A DNA stretch of 64,000 bases from Mangifera indica (Eukaryota; Streptophyta; Magnoliopsida; Sapindales; Anacardiaceae). This document shows, in pieces, positions 12,512-23,988 of the stretch. Location of the stretch: contig NC_058152.1 of NCBI RefSeq assembly GCF_011075055.1, forward strand, positions 10,903,228 through 10,967,227, read 5' to 3'. Position 1 is the first letter of the stretch, and each line of letters opens with the position of its first letter. Made by a program: the position numbers and the translations under genes. The notes under the pieces are model-generated. The model was not told the DNA's origin. It searched no databases and saw nothing but the letters and a program-made list of their open reading frames with translations.

Positions 12512-12966
12512 TTTATTAGACTTTTTTAGTTACGTTTTAAATGAATTGGGGTTTTTGAAATAAGCCAAGGCTAGGTCCAGCCGGGTCTATAAGTCATAGT
12601 ATTTCATGCTTGATTCAATAACGTAGTGGTTCATTAATTTAGTTATTATTAAAATTATAGTTTATTAGACTTTTTTTAGTCACGTTTTAAATGAATAGGG
12701 GTTTTTGAAATAAGCCAAGGCTAGGTCCAGCCGGGTCTATAAGTCATGGTAATTTCATGCTAGATTCAATAACGTAGTGGTTCATTAATTTAGTTATTAA
12801 AAAAATTATAGTTTATTAGATTTTTTTAGTTACGTTTTAAATGAATTGGGGTTTTTGATATAAGCCAAGGCTAGGTCCAGCCGCTGCGTAGGTCTATAAG
12901 CCATAGTATTTCATGTTAGATTCAATAACGTAGTGGTTCATTAATTTAGTTATTAATAAAATTATA
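12512..12966. repeat. Three tandem copies of a 150-bp unit
   Basis: Units start at 12512, 12661 and 12812 and are 149-151 bp long. Each contains 'AAATAAGCCAAGGCTAGGTC', then 'AGCCGGGTCTATAAGTCAT' and 'AACGTAGTGGTTCATTAATT'. The third copy carries an extra octamer (CTGCGTAG) within the AGCCGGGTC block. The copies are highly alike, so the array is young. No protein is encoded; a short satellite-like array is the simplest reading. Confidence 0.9.
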
Positions 12967-13612
12967 GGTATAGATTTTTAATATATAATTTAAATATGTA
13001 AATAATATATTATTATTATATAATTAGATAAATTAAAATTAAAATAAAATAATATTTAAATATGTAATAATATATTATTTAAATATTTAAAATATAAATT
13101 AAAAAATATATATAATATTACCCATCGAGATATTTATGAAATTAATTCAGTGTTGGTTAGAAGCTCGTAAAACGATTTAACGTTGTGTCCCAGTCGTACA
13201 ACTTCATCCTGCATAGAATTAATTGTTAAATGCTGCCTGTTCAGAATTTTTTTCCAAATGGTAACTCTTATAAAGGCTGCAGGTAACAATGTTTCAAGAT
13301 CTAAAGTCTTTCCTTGATAAGAGTTAACTCGACATCTAGTGAATATTTTAAAAATTTTTAGATGATAATGGGATAAGTATAGATTGAGTGGTTTAATCTC
13401 AGTCTGTGTCTTTTGCAGGAGAAACTTTTATTTTATTTATAATTCAAATCTATTCAAATCTCCTTATGACATATTAACGTTTGTAATCTTATTTATATCC
13501 ATTGTTATATCACAACAATTTGTATCTTAATATAATATGTACAAAATTGGCTTCATCAACTATTATACAGCACTGTATAAATACATATTACTACCTTTGC
13601 ATTTTTACCTTT
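12967..13612. other. AT-rich spacer with an unassigned exon-like patch
   Basis: The first 150 bp are very AT-rich. At about 13140-13330 the composition becomes mixed. The minus strand there reads an open stretch including MQDEVVRLGHNVKSF preceded by a plausible splice acceptor (TATGCAG). It is too short to identify and may be a gene fragment or chance. Confidence 0.3.
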
Positions 13613-13770
13613 AATAAGTCTGTATCTAATTTTAAATATTCAATTAGATATTTAAATAATATATTATTATATGATTAAATAAGTTTAAATTAAAAATAAA
13701 GTAATAATCAATTATTTAAATGATACATTATTAGATATCTATTTGAGTTCTCAAAATTGGGTATATAAAA
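13613..13770. mobile_element. Foldback MITE, family C
   Basis: The segment is an imperfect palindrome with 'AATATTCAATTAGATATTTA' on the left and 'AGATATCTATTTGAGTTCTC' on the right, around a core of AATTAAA runs. It matches the other family C copies listed in this window. No coding potential is present. Confidence 0.6.
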
Positions 13771-13864
13771 TAATACTCTTTTACTTTAAGCTTAGCAGTA
13801 TGAGTTTACAAATTTAAGCTTTTGTATAATAGAAATGCATGATTATGAAATTGAGTGAATCCTA

Positions 13865-14010
13865 TATAGGTAACTAATTTTAAGTACATAATTGAGTATT
13901 AAAATAATATAATATTATATAATTGAGTATTTATTTATCTTTAATTTAAATTTTATATAATAATATATCAGTGAAAAATCTAATTTGATATTCAAAATTA
14001 GATATACATA
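13865..14010. mobile_element. Foldback MITE, family C
   Basis: The ends read 'ACTAATTTTAAGTACATAAT' and 'GATATTCAAAATTAGATATA', which are inverted repeats of each other. The core 'ATTATATAATTGAGTATT' is shared with the other copies. Confidence 0.6.
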
Positions 14011-15059
14011 ATTTTAAATATTATCAAAAGGTAACTATTCTAATGAACGATGTTTGTATCGGAGAAGGACATCTAAGTAGCTTATTTTTCCTAATATGGT
14101 GAAAATATTGAAACAATGAATTCTGATACAATGAATTATGAACATCTTATTTAATCTCATCTGAGGTATCAGTTGCTCCTCATCAATTCTTCATGTGACA
14201 TGCCATAGTTCTTGCCCTCTTTCAATATCAAATATTTAAGTGACATGCAAATTGATTGCCTCGTGAACAGTGACACCACTCTGAGAAAATCTGGCCCTGT
14301 AATGGCTCATCGGGGAGATCTAACTTAGTAACTTGTTCTTTATAAATAATCAAACTGATTGAGCTTAAAATTATATGTACAAATAAATTAAACAAATTTA
14401 TTTGTACAAATTAATATAATAATTTATGATTAAATAATATTATTTGATACTTTTTCTCTTCCTTTAAAATCACTTAATAAAAAACTATTATATCAATTTA
14501 TCTAAATAAATTTATATAATTTATTTATACATATAATATTACTTATGAATTTAGTTTTCATCTAATAAGATTAGCCTTTAGCTTTTAAGTGGGAAGATAA
14601 CTTGACAAGGTTTTGGAGTTGAAAGATCAAAAATTTGATTTTTTTCCTTTTAATTGAATGAAACTGAAGAAACATTTGAGTTGAATGAACATGTGGTAAA
14701 GTTTAGATCAAATAAAGATCTTAATTTTCTATGGTAGGTGTTTATACTTTGAATTTCCATTAGGGTATATTCGAGCTGAAAGTTCAAGCTCAATTAGGTT
14801 ATTATAAACTTAAACTAAGATTTGAAGAATTATAAATTGGATTATAAATTGAATTAATATTATTGACAAAATATTGTATATTTTATAGTATTACAATATA
14901 TTTTGAAGGAGGAATTATATTTTTACGAGGAATCATAGTCTTATCAAATAGGAAAAATAATAAATAACTAAATTGAAATCTTAGTCCTATGAAATAGTAA
15001 ATATAATAAATAACTAAACTAAAATTTTAATCCTATTAAATAGTAAATATAATAAATAT
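14011..15059. other. AT-rich intergenic DNA, nothing recognised
   Basis: A less AT-rich patch at 14150-14330 reads an open minus-strand stretch including EGKNYGMSHEELMRSN, which I cannot identify. The rest is AT-rich with short internal repeats such as 'AAATAGTAAATATAATAAAT'. No gene is supported. Confidence 0.4.
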
Positions 15060-15362
15060 AAAGATAATTTTGATTTTATTATAATTATATTATTATATAT
15101 TATTTTTATAAGAAAAATAACTTTATTTTAAATTAATATAAAAATTCTAAAATAATTTTATTGAAAGATATTTAAATAAAATAATATTTTAATATTATTA
15201 TATTATCTTTAATTAAATATAATAATTATTTATATTTATTAATTGTTATCAAATATAATAATAATTTATACTTACTAATCTTTTAAAAAATTTATTTTTA
15301 AAATAAATTTTTATTTTTAATAATAAAACATTATTTAAATCAAACACACTATTAAAATAAAT
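15060..15362. mobile_element. AT-rich MITE, family A (truncated copy)
   Basis: The 3' two thirds of the family A body are recognisable, including 'AATAATTATTTATATTTATT' and the terminal 'ATTATTTAAATCAAACACAC'. The left end is missing. Confidence 0.5.
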
Positions 15363-16494
15363 TTTTATTCAAAATAAACGCTATAACAACTCAAAAATAA
15401 ATATAAATGCCAATAAGAGTTTAATCATAAGATGTCTAGGACTATTTCGATATTAAGTAACATAAGAAAATGAAGGAAGAAAAATCTTTACCTCTCTTTT
15501 TTTTTTTCATCGATCAAATGAATTTTATATCATTTTTAAAATTATATATGAGCACCAATTTTGAACACTCTATTATTATCTAAGTAATGTATCATTATAT
15601 TATTGAGTATTATTATATTCTTAATTTAAAATTATTTAATATATATTATTTAAATATTCACTTAAATATTCAAAGCTGAATGAATAGAATTTAATTATAA
15701 AATTATTGCTACTACTATCTAGTAGTAGAAAATTTCCCAATAACATTATGAGATAGGTAAAATCATTAAGGATCCTAAGATGTACAATCTATACTCTACT
15801 CTTTTAAAGCTCTTTAACCATATGTGTAAAAAGTAAAATTACATGATTAAGTATTTTTTATTTTTAAACATACACAAAATTTTATTGATTCGTAAATGTA
15901 CTACTCACATGGAAGCAAATTGTAAACATACTATTATGATTGAAATTATATTTATGATATTTTATTATTTTTTATCTCTACTAATAAAATAAAATGATTT
16001 AGTTGAAGTCATTAATATATGTTATGATGTAAAAAAATAAAATTATGTATATAGATAATATGTCTAATTTTATATAAAAATAATAATATATTATTTTATA
16101 ATTAAATATTATTTTATTTTAATTTAATATTATTTAATTATATAAAAATAAATTATTATTTATATATAAAATTATAAATATGGTTAATAATATTTTTCAT
16201 TAAAATACTGTACCCAAAAAAACAGATAAAGGCCACACAGATCAATAAATTACATTTATTAAACTGCTGCTAAGGTTGTTGGGGGAATAAAGAGGCCGAT
16301 AGCATACAAAACCGGCTGTCAATATCTACGGCAGATGATGCCAACCATGTCCGCTTCATAAAAATAATATTTTTCATGGTGAACTTTTATATGTTAGATC
16401 TTTTTCAGAGACTATTTATTAATTTGAAAAATAAATATTAATCTTTATGAATTTGGTTTTTCTTTATAAAGATTATCATTGACATAAATGAATA
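15363..16494. other. AT-rich intergenic DNA with one family C MITE
   Basis: At 15545-15685 a degenerate family C foldback is recognisable ('TTAATTTAAAATTATTTAA' core, 'AAATATTCAAAGCTGAAT' end). A mixed-composition patch at 16205-16370 holds no ORF. Otherwise nothing is seen. Confidence 0.45.
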
Positions 16495-16655
16495 ATATTA
16501 TATGTATTTAATTTTAAGTATTTAATTAAATATTTATTATCATATAAATAAATATTATATTATATTTAATTTAAAATTACTCAATCACATGATAACATAT
16601 TATTTAAATATCTAATTAGATATTCAAAGCTGATATATAATTCGATTGTATTATA
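16495..16655. mobile_element. Foldback MITE, family C, upstream of the intact P450
   Basis: 'TTTTAAGTATTTAATTAAAT' at the left and 'ATCTAATTAGATATTCAAAG' at the right form the inverted ends. The core contains 'AATTACTCAATCACATGATA'. It lies about 400 bp upstream of the P450 start. Confidence 0.65.
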
Positions 16656-16789
16656 TTTTTTAGGCTAAAAGACTTATTTCCACTTGATGATTGATCTAAT
16701 TTTAGAGTTTTATCTGTTAACTTTCAAAAACCTAAAATCTCACCCATAAGTTAATTTCTATTAAAATTAATATTACAATAAAACTATAT

Positions 16790-16925
16790 TCATACACTTT
16801 TGACTTTTGAGTACATAAATAATGTATTATTATATAATTAAGTGATTTTGAATTAAAGATAAAATAATAATTAATCATATACTCTATTATTTAATTATGT
16901 ACTAAAAAAATGTGTACATAATTAA
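16790..16925. mobile_element. Foldback MITE, family C, in the P450 promoter region
   Basis: Inverted ends 'GAGTACATAAATAATGTATT' and 'TATTTAATTATGTACTAAAA' flank a core with 'AATTAAAGATAAAATAATAA'. The right end is within 120 bp of the P450 start codon, so the MITE may supply or disrupt promoter sequence. Confidence 0.6.
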
Positions 16926-16967
16926 TCTTTATCCGAAAGTTTGTTTGAAACTTTGATAATGTTTTTC

Positions 16968-16976
16968 TATTTAAGC
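16968..16976 (+). promoter_or_regulatory. Putative TATA box of the intact P450
   Basis: CTATTTAAG lies 64 bp upstream of the ATG at 17040, with a transcription start expected about 30 bp further on. It also argues against the in-frame ATG at 16959, which would be upstream of the box. This is inference from position and sequence only. Confidence 0.4.
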
Positions 16977-17039
16977 ACTTGTTTGCATCGGCTCTCTCAT
17001 TTTACTACAATTATCTCTACTACATTTCTTCACAAAACC

Positions 17040-18761
17040 ATGATGGCACCGTTATTAGCCTACCTTCAATACACAATCTTAGCAATTTCCTTTGTTCTTC
17101 TTCTCCATCACTACACCAAAAAGAAGTTGTTCTTATGGAACTTGCCGCTCCTCGGAATCTTACCAGAATTTCTGCTCAACATTAACCAGATTCATGAGAA
17201 AAGCACTCAAATTCTTGAACAAAACAAGGGTACATTTCTCCTTAAAGGGGCCTGGCTGGGTCAAATGGACATATTGGTCACCTGTGATCCTGCAATTGTG
17301 AACTGTGTAATGAAGGAAAATTTTTCAAGCTATCACAAGGGCGTTGAGTGGAGGAAACGGTTTGAATTCTTCGGAAATCATAGTATGTTCAACACTGATT
17401 TCGACGAATGGAAGCTCCATCGAAATACTTTTCGAAGCTTTGTCAGTCACCAACAGAGCCAGCAAACCGTTGAAAAAACCATTGGGAGAATCTTGGAGAA
17501 TGGACTCATCCCAGTTCTTGAGCATGCCTCTAAACAATGTCAAGTGATAGACTTGCAGGACTTGTTCCAAAGGTATGTTAAATAAAATATATTTTGAACT
17601 CGTTCGATTTAATTCTAATTTGATCTGGTTCTGATTAACATAATTATGATTTATTGTATATTATTTTTCTTATTTTATAAGATTATGATTTTATTTTAGA
17701 TTACATAACATTTCTTTAATAATATAAATTGACTTCACAACTCAATTCACAATTTTACAAGATATGCCTTCGATTTTGCTTCCTCGATGGCCACCGGGCG
17801 TAACCCTAATTCTCTTTGCGTTGGATTACCGAAAAATCCAGTTCCTCAAGCCCTAGACGATGCATGGGAGGCCATATATTTACGATTTTTCCTACCAGAG
17901 AGATTGTGGAAGTTGGCGAAATGGTTAGGGTTTGGGAAAGAACGAAAAATGAGTGAAGGAAGGGAGGCCGTCGATCGGTTTTGTGCCGAGCAGATATTGA
18001 TTAATAAAATGAAATTAAGTGAAGGAAAAACAAAAACCAGCTTGGAAAATGAAGAGGATTTCAATTTTTTGAACTTATATTTGACAGGAAATGAAGAGAA
18101 TTCCCCAAAAGTTTCTGATGAAGTTATGAGAGATAACATGCTAAATCTGATTTTTGCAACTGCTGACACAAGTAGTACAGGTCTCACTTGGTTCTTCTGG
18201 ATGCTTGAGAAAAACCCTTCTGTTAAGAAGAAAATTAGGGCGGAAATAAGAACAAATTTGCCACAGAAGGGAGGTTGGAAGAATAGAATTTTCCGACTAG
18301 GGGAGTTGAATAAGTTGATCTATCTTCATGCGGCTCTTTGTGAAGCCCTAAGGCTGTTCCCTCCGGCGCCTATACAAATCCGAACCCCACTTAAATCGGA
18401 AACTTTACCAGGTGGGCATCGTGTTAATGATAAGATCAACATTCTAATATTCGCGTATGGAATTGCCAGAATGCCATCAGTTTGGGGGGACGACTGTCGT
18501 GAATACAAGCCAGAGAGATGGATCACAGAGGATGGAAGGATTAAACATGAGCCACCAAATAAATTCTTCTCATTCAATGCTGGGCCAAGGATTTGTCTCG
18601 GCAGGGAGATTGCTTTTAATTTAATGAAGGCCATTGCAGCAACATTCATCCATAACTACAATTTTCAAGTACTGGAACACCACCAAGTAACCCCTACTTT
18701 GAGTGTTATTTTTCGCATGAAGTTTGGGTTGTTGGTTAAGATTAGTAAGAACTCTACTTGA
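17040..18761 (+). CDS. CYP96A-like cytochrome P450 (alkane hydroxylase MAH1-like), join(17040..17572,17762..18761)
   Basis: This is a heme monooxygenase of the CYP86 clan, most like CYP96A. In that family MAH1/CYP96A15 hydroxylates wax alkanes to secondary alcohols and ketones in the ER; the substrate here is inferred. The protein is 510 aa, of normal length. It has an N-terminal membrane anchor (residues 9-24) followed by basic residues; I-helix ATADTS at 310-315; ExxR (EALR) at 372-375; PERW at 428-431; and the heme loop FNAGPRICLG with Cys456. One phase-2 intron of 189 bp (GTATGT to ACAAG) splits the codon for Arg178. The ATG at 17040 is chosen because the anchor follows directly and a TATA-like box lies at 16968; ATGs at 16959 and 17043 are alternatives. 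Odd point: the usual I-helix Gly is Thr311. No lesion was found, so it is probably functional. Confidence 0.93.
17573..17761 (+). other. Intron of the intact P450
   Basis: The donor GTATGTTA follows CCAAAG, and the acceptor is TTTACAAG. The intron is AT-rich, 189 bp and phase 2. Removing it joins DLFQR to YAFDFAS, which matches the uninterrupted DLFKRYTFDFAS of the intronless copy at 43950-45398. That comparison fixes both splice sites. Confidence 0.92.
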
Positions 18762-18784
18762 TTTAGAGCATTGCTATCTGCAAT

Positions 18785-18932
18785 CAGTTTTAAGTATTTA
18801 ATTCGGTATCCAGTTGATGTATTATTATATAGTTAGATTTTATTCAATTTATCCTTAATTAAAAATTACTTAATCACGTAATGATATATTATTTAGATAC
18901 CGAATTAAATACTCAAAACTGGATATATATGT
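18785..18932. mobile_element. Foldback MITE, family C, 3' of the intact P450
   Basis: This is one of the clearest copies. 'CAGTTTTAAGTATTTAATTC' on the left is the inverse of 'GAATTAAATACTCAAAACTG' on the right. The core holds 'AATTACTTAATCACGTAATG'. It starts about 25 bp after the stop codon and probably provides 3' UTR or polyadenylation sequence. Confidence 0.75.
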
Positions 18933-19195
18933 TTTTATTTTTTGCTTTATGTTAGTATTATACTATGATAAGTTTTGTTGGTTTAACATATAGATTATTG
19001 ATGTATCGGGTTTTTTTTATGTTTTGATTTTATGTATGCCTGTTCAATGTTATGTAAAACACATATAATGTTTTAGAAATTTATAATATAAATTAAATAT
19101 ACAATGTTTTATAATTTTGCTAACTTGACGTTTAGATTAGATGATGTCTTATGATGTATCATATGTTTCTTTAATATGATATGATATAAATAAAA

Positions 19196-19196
<1 letters not shown>

Positions 19197-19239
<43 letters not shown>
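19197..19239. repeat. (TA)n microsatellite
   Basis: About 21 uninterrupted TA dinucleotides, likely length-polymorphic. Confidence 0.95.
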
Positions 19240-19429
19240 CTGATACAGATCAAAATATATTTTTGAGAAAACGATGACATAATAGGGGTGTATATAAGAT
19301 ATTTTAAAATTTTAGGGGGTAAATAAAAAAATGTATCTTAAATATGATATGATACACGATACAAAATACAAAAAGTTAAGTTTTTTTATATATAATATAA
19401 TACGCAATTCGACTACTATGTATATATAT

Positions 19430-20315
19430 AAGAATGCACGAAAATGCATTGTACAGGGAGGTTCCATGTTTCCAAAATGGCCCAAAACCGGTATGAAACT
19501 TTTTATGTCTGTTTCGGTTATTTTGCAAAAATACGAAACGTGTTTCTTGGCATATCCCTAAGAATAGGAGACATCCCAAAGCAATATGCTTCTTCCTTGT
19601 TCCTAGTTTCATTCAATTTCTAGTAACCTAACATCTCTCCATCCCAATCGCACGTCTCGGCTCCTCTCTATCTCTGACTCCGGTGTGGCTTCTCAACTCC
19701 TCACCGTCTTTGGCGTCTCAACTTCCTTTCTGGTGGCTCAAAGTCTCAGGCGAATCTGGTACCTTATTCTTTAATCTTCATATTTTTCTTCAATCTTCAT
19801 ATTAGTCTTCAATATTCAATTTGACGATTAAACTATAGAGACATGAGTCAGTCTTTGGCAAAAAGAGTTTCTCAAGTAGTTATTAAAGGAACATGTGATG
19901 CGTCTTATTGTCAGAATTTTGAAGATCAGAAGAAGGATAGAAGAACAAGAGAAAAGCCTAGAGAGAAGTTTGAAATATGCAGAGGGAAAAAAGAAAGAAG
20001 AGACTGACCAGTAAAATATTTATTCAGAAATTAGTGTTTTCTGGTTTAGATTTTATTATATTAGTGTTGGATTGTAAATGCTTCCTGGAAGAATTGGAAA
20101 AAGTGTCTAATTGTTGTGTTTATTTTTTAAAATACAGAATATTGTATTTTCTTATAAAAATTTGGTATTTATAAATAATTCTAATATTTTTAATATTTAT
20201 ATGTTTCTCTGTATTTTTATCTCCTATATTTTTTAAAAAATATATTTCAGTGTTTCCGTTTTAATGTATCTTTGTTTCCACGTTTTCATTTCCATGCTTT
20301 TATACATAATACAAA
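19430..20315. mobile_element. Probable relative of the GGAAAC-rich Mutator-type element
   Basis: The left part contains 'GGTTCCATGTTTCC' and 'GAAACGTGTTTCTTGGCATA'. The right part contains 'TTTCCACGTTTTCATTTCCA', which inverted resembles the end of the 568-bp element at 31434-32001. The middle (19620-19790) is C/T-rich, UTR-like. I could not locate a target duplication, so the limits are approximate. No coding sequence is seen. Confidence 0.4.
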
Positions 20316-20514
20316 TTAATGTAATGTCATATAGAAATTAAAGTAGAACTTGATGATGCTAGCGAACCAAGTCTCGCTCTAGCCAGTGATCATTTATAAT
20401 TATGTTGATATAAACTGTTTGCAACGCTTTGATTTTATTTATATTTCCCTTTAAATTTTCAATTTCAAAGCTCAAGTTCATGAAATTCGAGAGTGTTTTT
20501 AAACAATAAAACTA
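20316..20514. other. Short intergenic stretch
   Basis: No gene or clear element was recognised here. Confidence 0.4.
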
Positions 20515-20645
20515 TGTCTATATATTTTTAGTATACAAATAATGTGTCATCATATGATTGGATAATTTTGAATTAAAGATAAAATAACACTAAATCATAT
20601 AATAACATATCATTTTTATACTCAAATTATATATAAAAAATATGA
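20515..20645. mobile_element. Foldback MITE, family C
   Basis: The copy has 'GTATACAAATAATGTGTCAT' near the left, a core with 'GAATTAAAGATAAAATAACA', and an inverted end near 'ATATCATTTTTATACTC'. It resembles the copy at 16790-16925. Confidence 0.55.
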
Positions 20646-21054
20646 ATATATAATATTATTTATTTTCAAATAATAAAACATATAGCAAGTAAATGTATAC
20701 AAATTCAGCTAGAAGAGTTGTTATAGCTACTACATCTAACCAAAGTATTAGTGCTCTAATTATGAAGAAAAAGGAAGAGTACTCGAGACAGATCCTCTCA
20801 TATAAAATTGTTACATTTATAATAAATATTAATTTGGATATAATAATGATGTTTCACCAAACTGTTCCAAAAAAGTTAGAAGGATTCATCCTCCATTTTG
20901 TATACATGCTAAAGTTATTCTTTATTAATATAGAATAAATGTGAATCACAAATAGATCTTGTTGGATAATGGAGACCAAAATAGTAAAGAAAAAAATTTG
21001 AACAGTGATAACTGTTCTTAAAGATTTTTTATCTTGTAAGAATAGCCACAACAG

Positions 21055-21259
21055 TGGGCTATGTCAGGTCAGGCTTAGTCGACTTTGACATAACCCACCA
21101 TGCTTGCGGATTGTGTTAGGCCTAAGGTTCATATAGTCACAGGCTTTTATGTTAGGTTGACCTGCAAAACTATATAAGCCCATGACATGACTTATGCTAC
21201 AATGGGCCATCCGTGCAGGGCCTCAATGGATTGGTTCGCAAGCTTTTGGTGAGTCGACC

Positions 21260-21332
<73 letters not shown>

Positions 21333-22230
21333 TTTTTTCAAATTTTTTATTTTTTTGTTTTTTGTTTTGGATTTCTCATATGAATTTTTAGTTTTCCTCG
21401 TAAGAATAATGACAAATAATTAATAAATTTAGAATTTCCACGTCATATTTTGGTTTTCCTATAAAATTAATAATAAATTATATTATTTTTAATTTTCCAT
21501 ATTAGATTACTCATGTAAATTATTTGGATTCCTGATGTGATAATAATAGATAATAAATAATAAAATTTTAAAATAATTAATAAATTTTTTAAAAATTGTG
21601 CATAATATTGTGTCGGGTTGGCTTCAACACAACCTATCGTGCCTATAGGCCGTACTAGGCCTAAGGCCCACACAATCACGGGCCATCATGTTGGGCCAAC
21701 TCACAAAAATGTATAGGCCCACAATATGACCCATGCTACAACGGGCCATGTCATGGCAAACCCTTAACAGGCTGACTGCAAGCTTTTAGCAGGTTGGCTC
21801 TTTAATTATATATGTTTTTTAAATTTTGATTTTTTGTTATATCTTTTAAATTTCTCATACTAATCTTTTAGGTTTTCTTATAAGAATAATAACAAATAAT
21901 TAATAAATTTAGATTCCCCACATTACTATTTAGTTTTCCTATAAAATTAATAATAATTTTATTATTATTTTTTAAGTTTCCATAACATTAATGAATACTT
22001 TTGAATTCCCCATGTAGCTTATTTGGATTCCTTATGTAATAATAAATAAATAATAAATTTTTAAAAAAATTGTGCATAGCGTCATGTCAGGTTGGCTCAC
22101 ATGCCGAACTTCACAGCCCACAACATGGTCTGAATGGCTTGCGACCATCCCACAGGCTGCTACAATGTGTGTCGGGCCTCCGCAAGTTGTGCCAAAACAA
22201 AGGGGGCTTGGGTTGGCTTAACCCTTGACG
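21055..22230. repeat. Tandem array of a roughly 0.5-kb unit (about 2.3 copies)
   Basis: Units begin near 21061, 21609 and 22079. Each starts with a moderately GC-rich block of about 190 bp containing 'GGGCCAT' and 'AGGCCTAAGG' phrases, followed by an AT-rich block with 'GAATAATGACAAATAATTAA' and 'TTATTTGGATTCC'. The first unit is longer because it holds a (TA)n tract. The third copy keeps only the GC-rich block. The repeated 'GGCC' phrases resemble ends of plant hAT-type repeats, but no terminal repeat or target duplication was found. Confidence 0.8.
21268..21329. repeat. (TA)n microsatellite
   Basis: About 30 TA dinucleotides inside the first unit of the 0.5-kb tandem array. It is absent from the second unit, so it expanded after the duplication. 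Confidence 0.95.
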
Positions 22231-23433
22231 TGCCTATGTAAGAGAGAATAATCCTTTAAGATTCAACAAGTTCTTTTGAAAATATTCCAAAAACAGTGGA
22301 TCAATTTGAACTTAACTTGATTTATTAAAACAAGCTCAATCTTTGACTCAAAATCATCTCATTCGATTTAAGGTTAAATTCAACCCCAAGATGTTCGAAT
22401 CAAATGTAACCCTAAATGCAATCATTTTAATTTTTTTTATTGATATAGATAATATGATACAACTGTATTAGTTAAAACTTTGTTAATGACCATTAAGATA
22501 ATTAATCAAATGTTACCCACATTTATAGATTATTTTACTCCATACCTTAGGTATCGTTAAAATTAATTAATGTGCAATAATATTTATTAAAGTGGTATTA
22601 CCAGTACAAATTATATAAATATATAAACTATATATGAGATTTCTCATCTCCAACTAGTGCCCCTAATTAAAAATTTTGTGCAAGATAGAGCATAATAATG
22701 ACATTGAGGATTTGATAACAAATCTTGATATTCATTATGATGTAAGATTTATAAGTATAAAAACAAATAGAGCAAAAAGAATTTTGTGTAGTTTGGCCCG
22801 ATCGTTGAAAACCTACATACACGATGTGTTATTAATAATCTTTAATACAATAAGATATAACCTGAGAAGGATATTGCTTTGAATAAGGTTCTTTAAGGTA
22901 GTTGGATTTCTACTTTCAAGGGTTCTCTACTCTAATTTTTACTTTTCTCATACTATGTCACTTTACTTACTTTCCCCTCCTCTATCTCAATGCTTTATAT
23001 TTATAAGATATAGAAAAAAAAAAAAGTTACATTCAAATAATCAAATCTGAATATTTTTAATTCAAATATAATTCTTATTATCCATTCCGGTTCTAACTTG
23101 ATCAAAACTATATAATTAAATAAATAACAAAATTCTGATTTAATAAGTAGAAGACAGCGTTTCTTGTAGGTACAAAGAAGAATAAGATAATCATCTAATC
23201 GGGGTTGAGTAAATGTTTCATTTTTGCTATTTCTGAGTATAAAACTTATTCACGTTGCAAGATGATTGATGGGTAGGAAATGTGCTTGGCTGCTGCTATT
23301 GTTGCCAATCGCTTTGCATGTAGGAAAATATTGTACAACATAAACTATACAGTAGAACTTATCTATTGTCATATCATTCAGTTTTATTAATTGAATTGAT
23401 TTTCATATACATACCAACTATTCACTCTTTGCC
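22231..23433. other. Intergenic DNA, nothing recognised
   Basis: The stretch is AT-rich, without a convincing ORF or repeat end. The last bases (TTGCC) are the left target duplication of the copia element that follows. Confidence 0.5.
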
Positions 23434-23782
23434 TGTTAAAATATTGATGCAGATTAAGGACACATAAACTAATCTTCAAGTTACATGGCCACATGTCAAG
23501 TGAAGAGATAGCCAAAAGTTAAGCCAATAGAGTTGCGAACTGCCTAGGAGGAATTACTTCTTTAATCGTTAGCAACCGCCCAGCAACAATATAAATAGGC
23601 TTGCTTGTTTCACTTGTTCTTCATCCATCAATAAAAAAATTCCTTCTATAAAAAATTTTCACTTATAAATGTGGGAGTGCTCGAAGAGTAATCAAGCTTT
23701 CGTGCTCTATTTGAGTTAATAGAAATTTCCATTTCTATAAACTCGCTAATTAAAATTTTTTATGCTATTTATTTTCCTAACA
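23434..23782 (+). repeat. 5' LTR of the 23.4-kb copia
   Basis: The LTR is 349 bp, TG...CA, with a TATA-like box (ATATAAATAGG) near 23590 that would drive element transcription. It is equal in length to the 3' LTR. Confidence 0.95.
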
Positions 23783-23783
23783 G

Positions 23784-23797
23784 TGGTATCAAAACCC
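23784..23797 (+). other. Primer-binding site (tRNA-iMet)
   Basis: TGGTATCAAAACCC lies one base after the 5' LTR and matches the usual plant copia primer site TGGTATCAGAGC in its first eight bases. Confidence 0.85.
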
Positions 23798-23988
23798 AGT
23801 TTAGGACAGTGAGTGGTTTTGTGTGATTATGTGCACGTTTAAGAGTTCTATTTAAGAAGGTTAGTTTTTAAGGAGACTTTGTCCCTAGCAGTCTTTCTTG
23901 GGAACTTTCTTTGTGCATATTAAATTACACATATGCTTACTACTTTTGCAGGTTCGGTCACTCTTAGGTATCTATTTTTATGATTGAT

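Noticed and set aside
16941..17039. Upstream extension of the intact P450 frame, including ATG at 16959
   Set aside because: The extension has no P450 similarity, the TATA-like box lies inside it, and the membrane anchor follows directly after the ATG at 17040.
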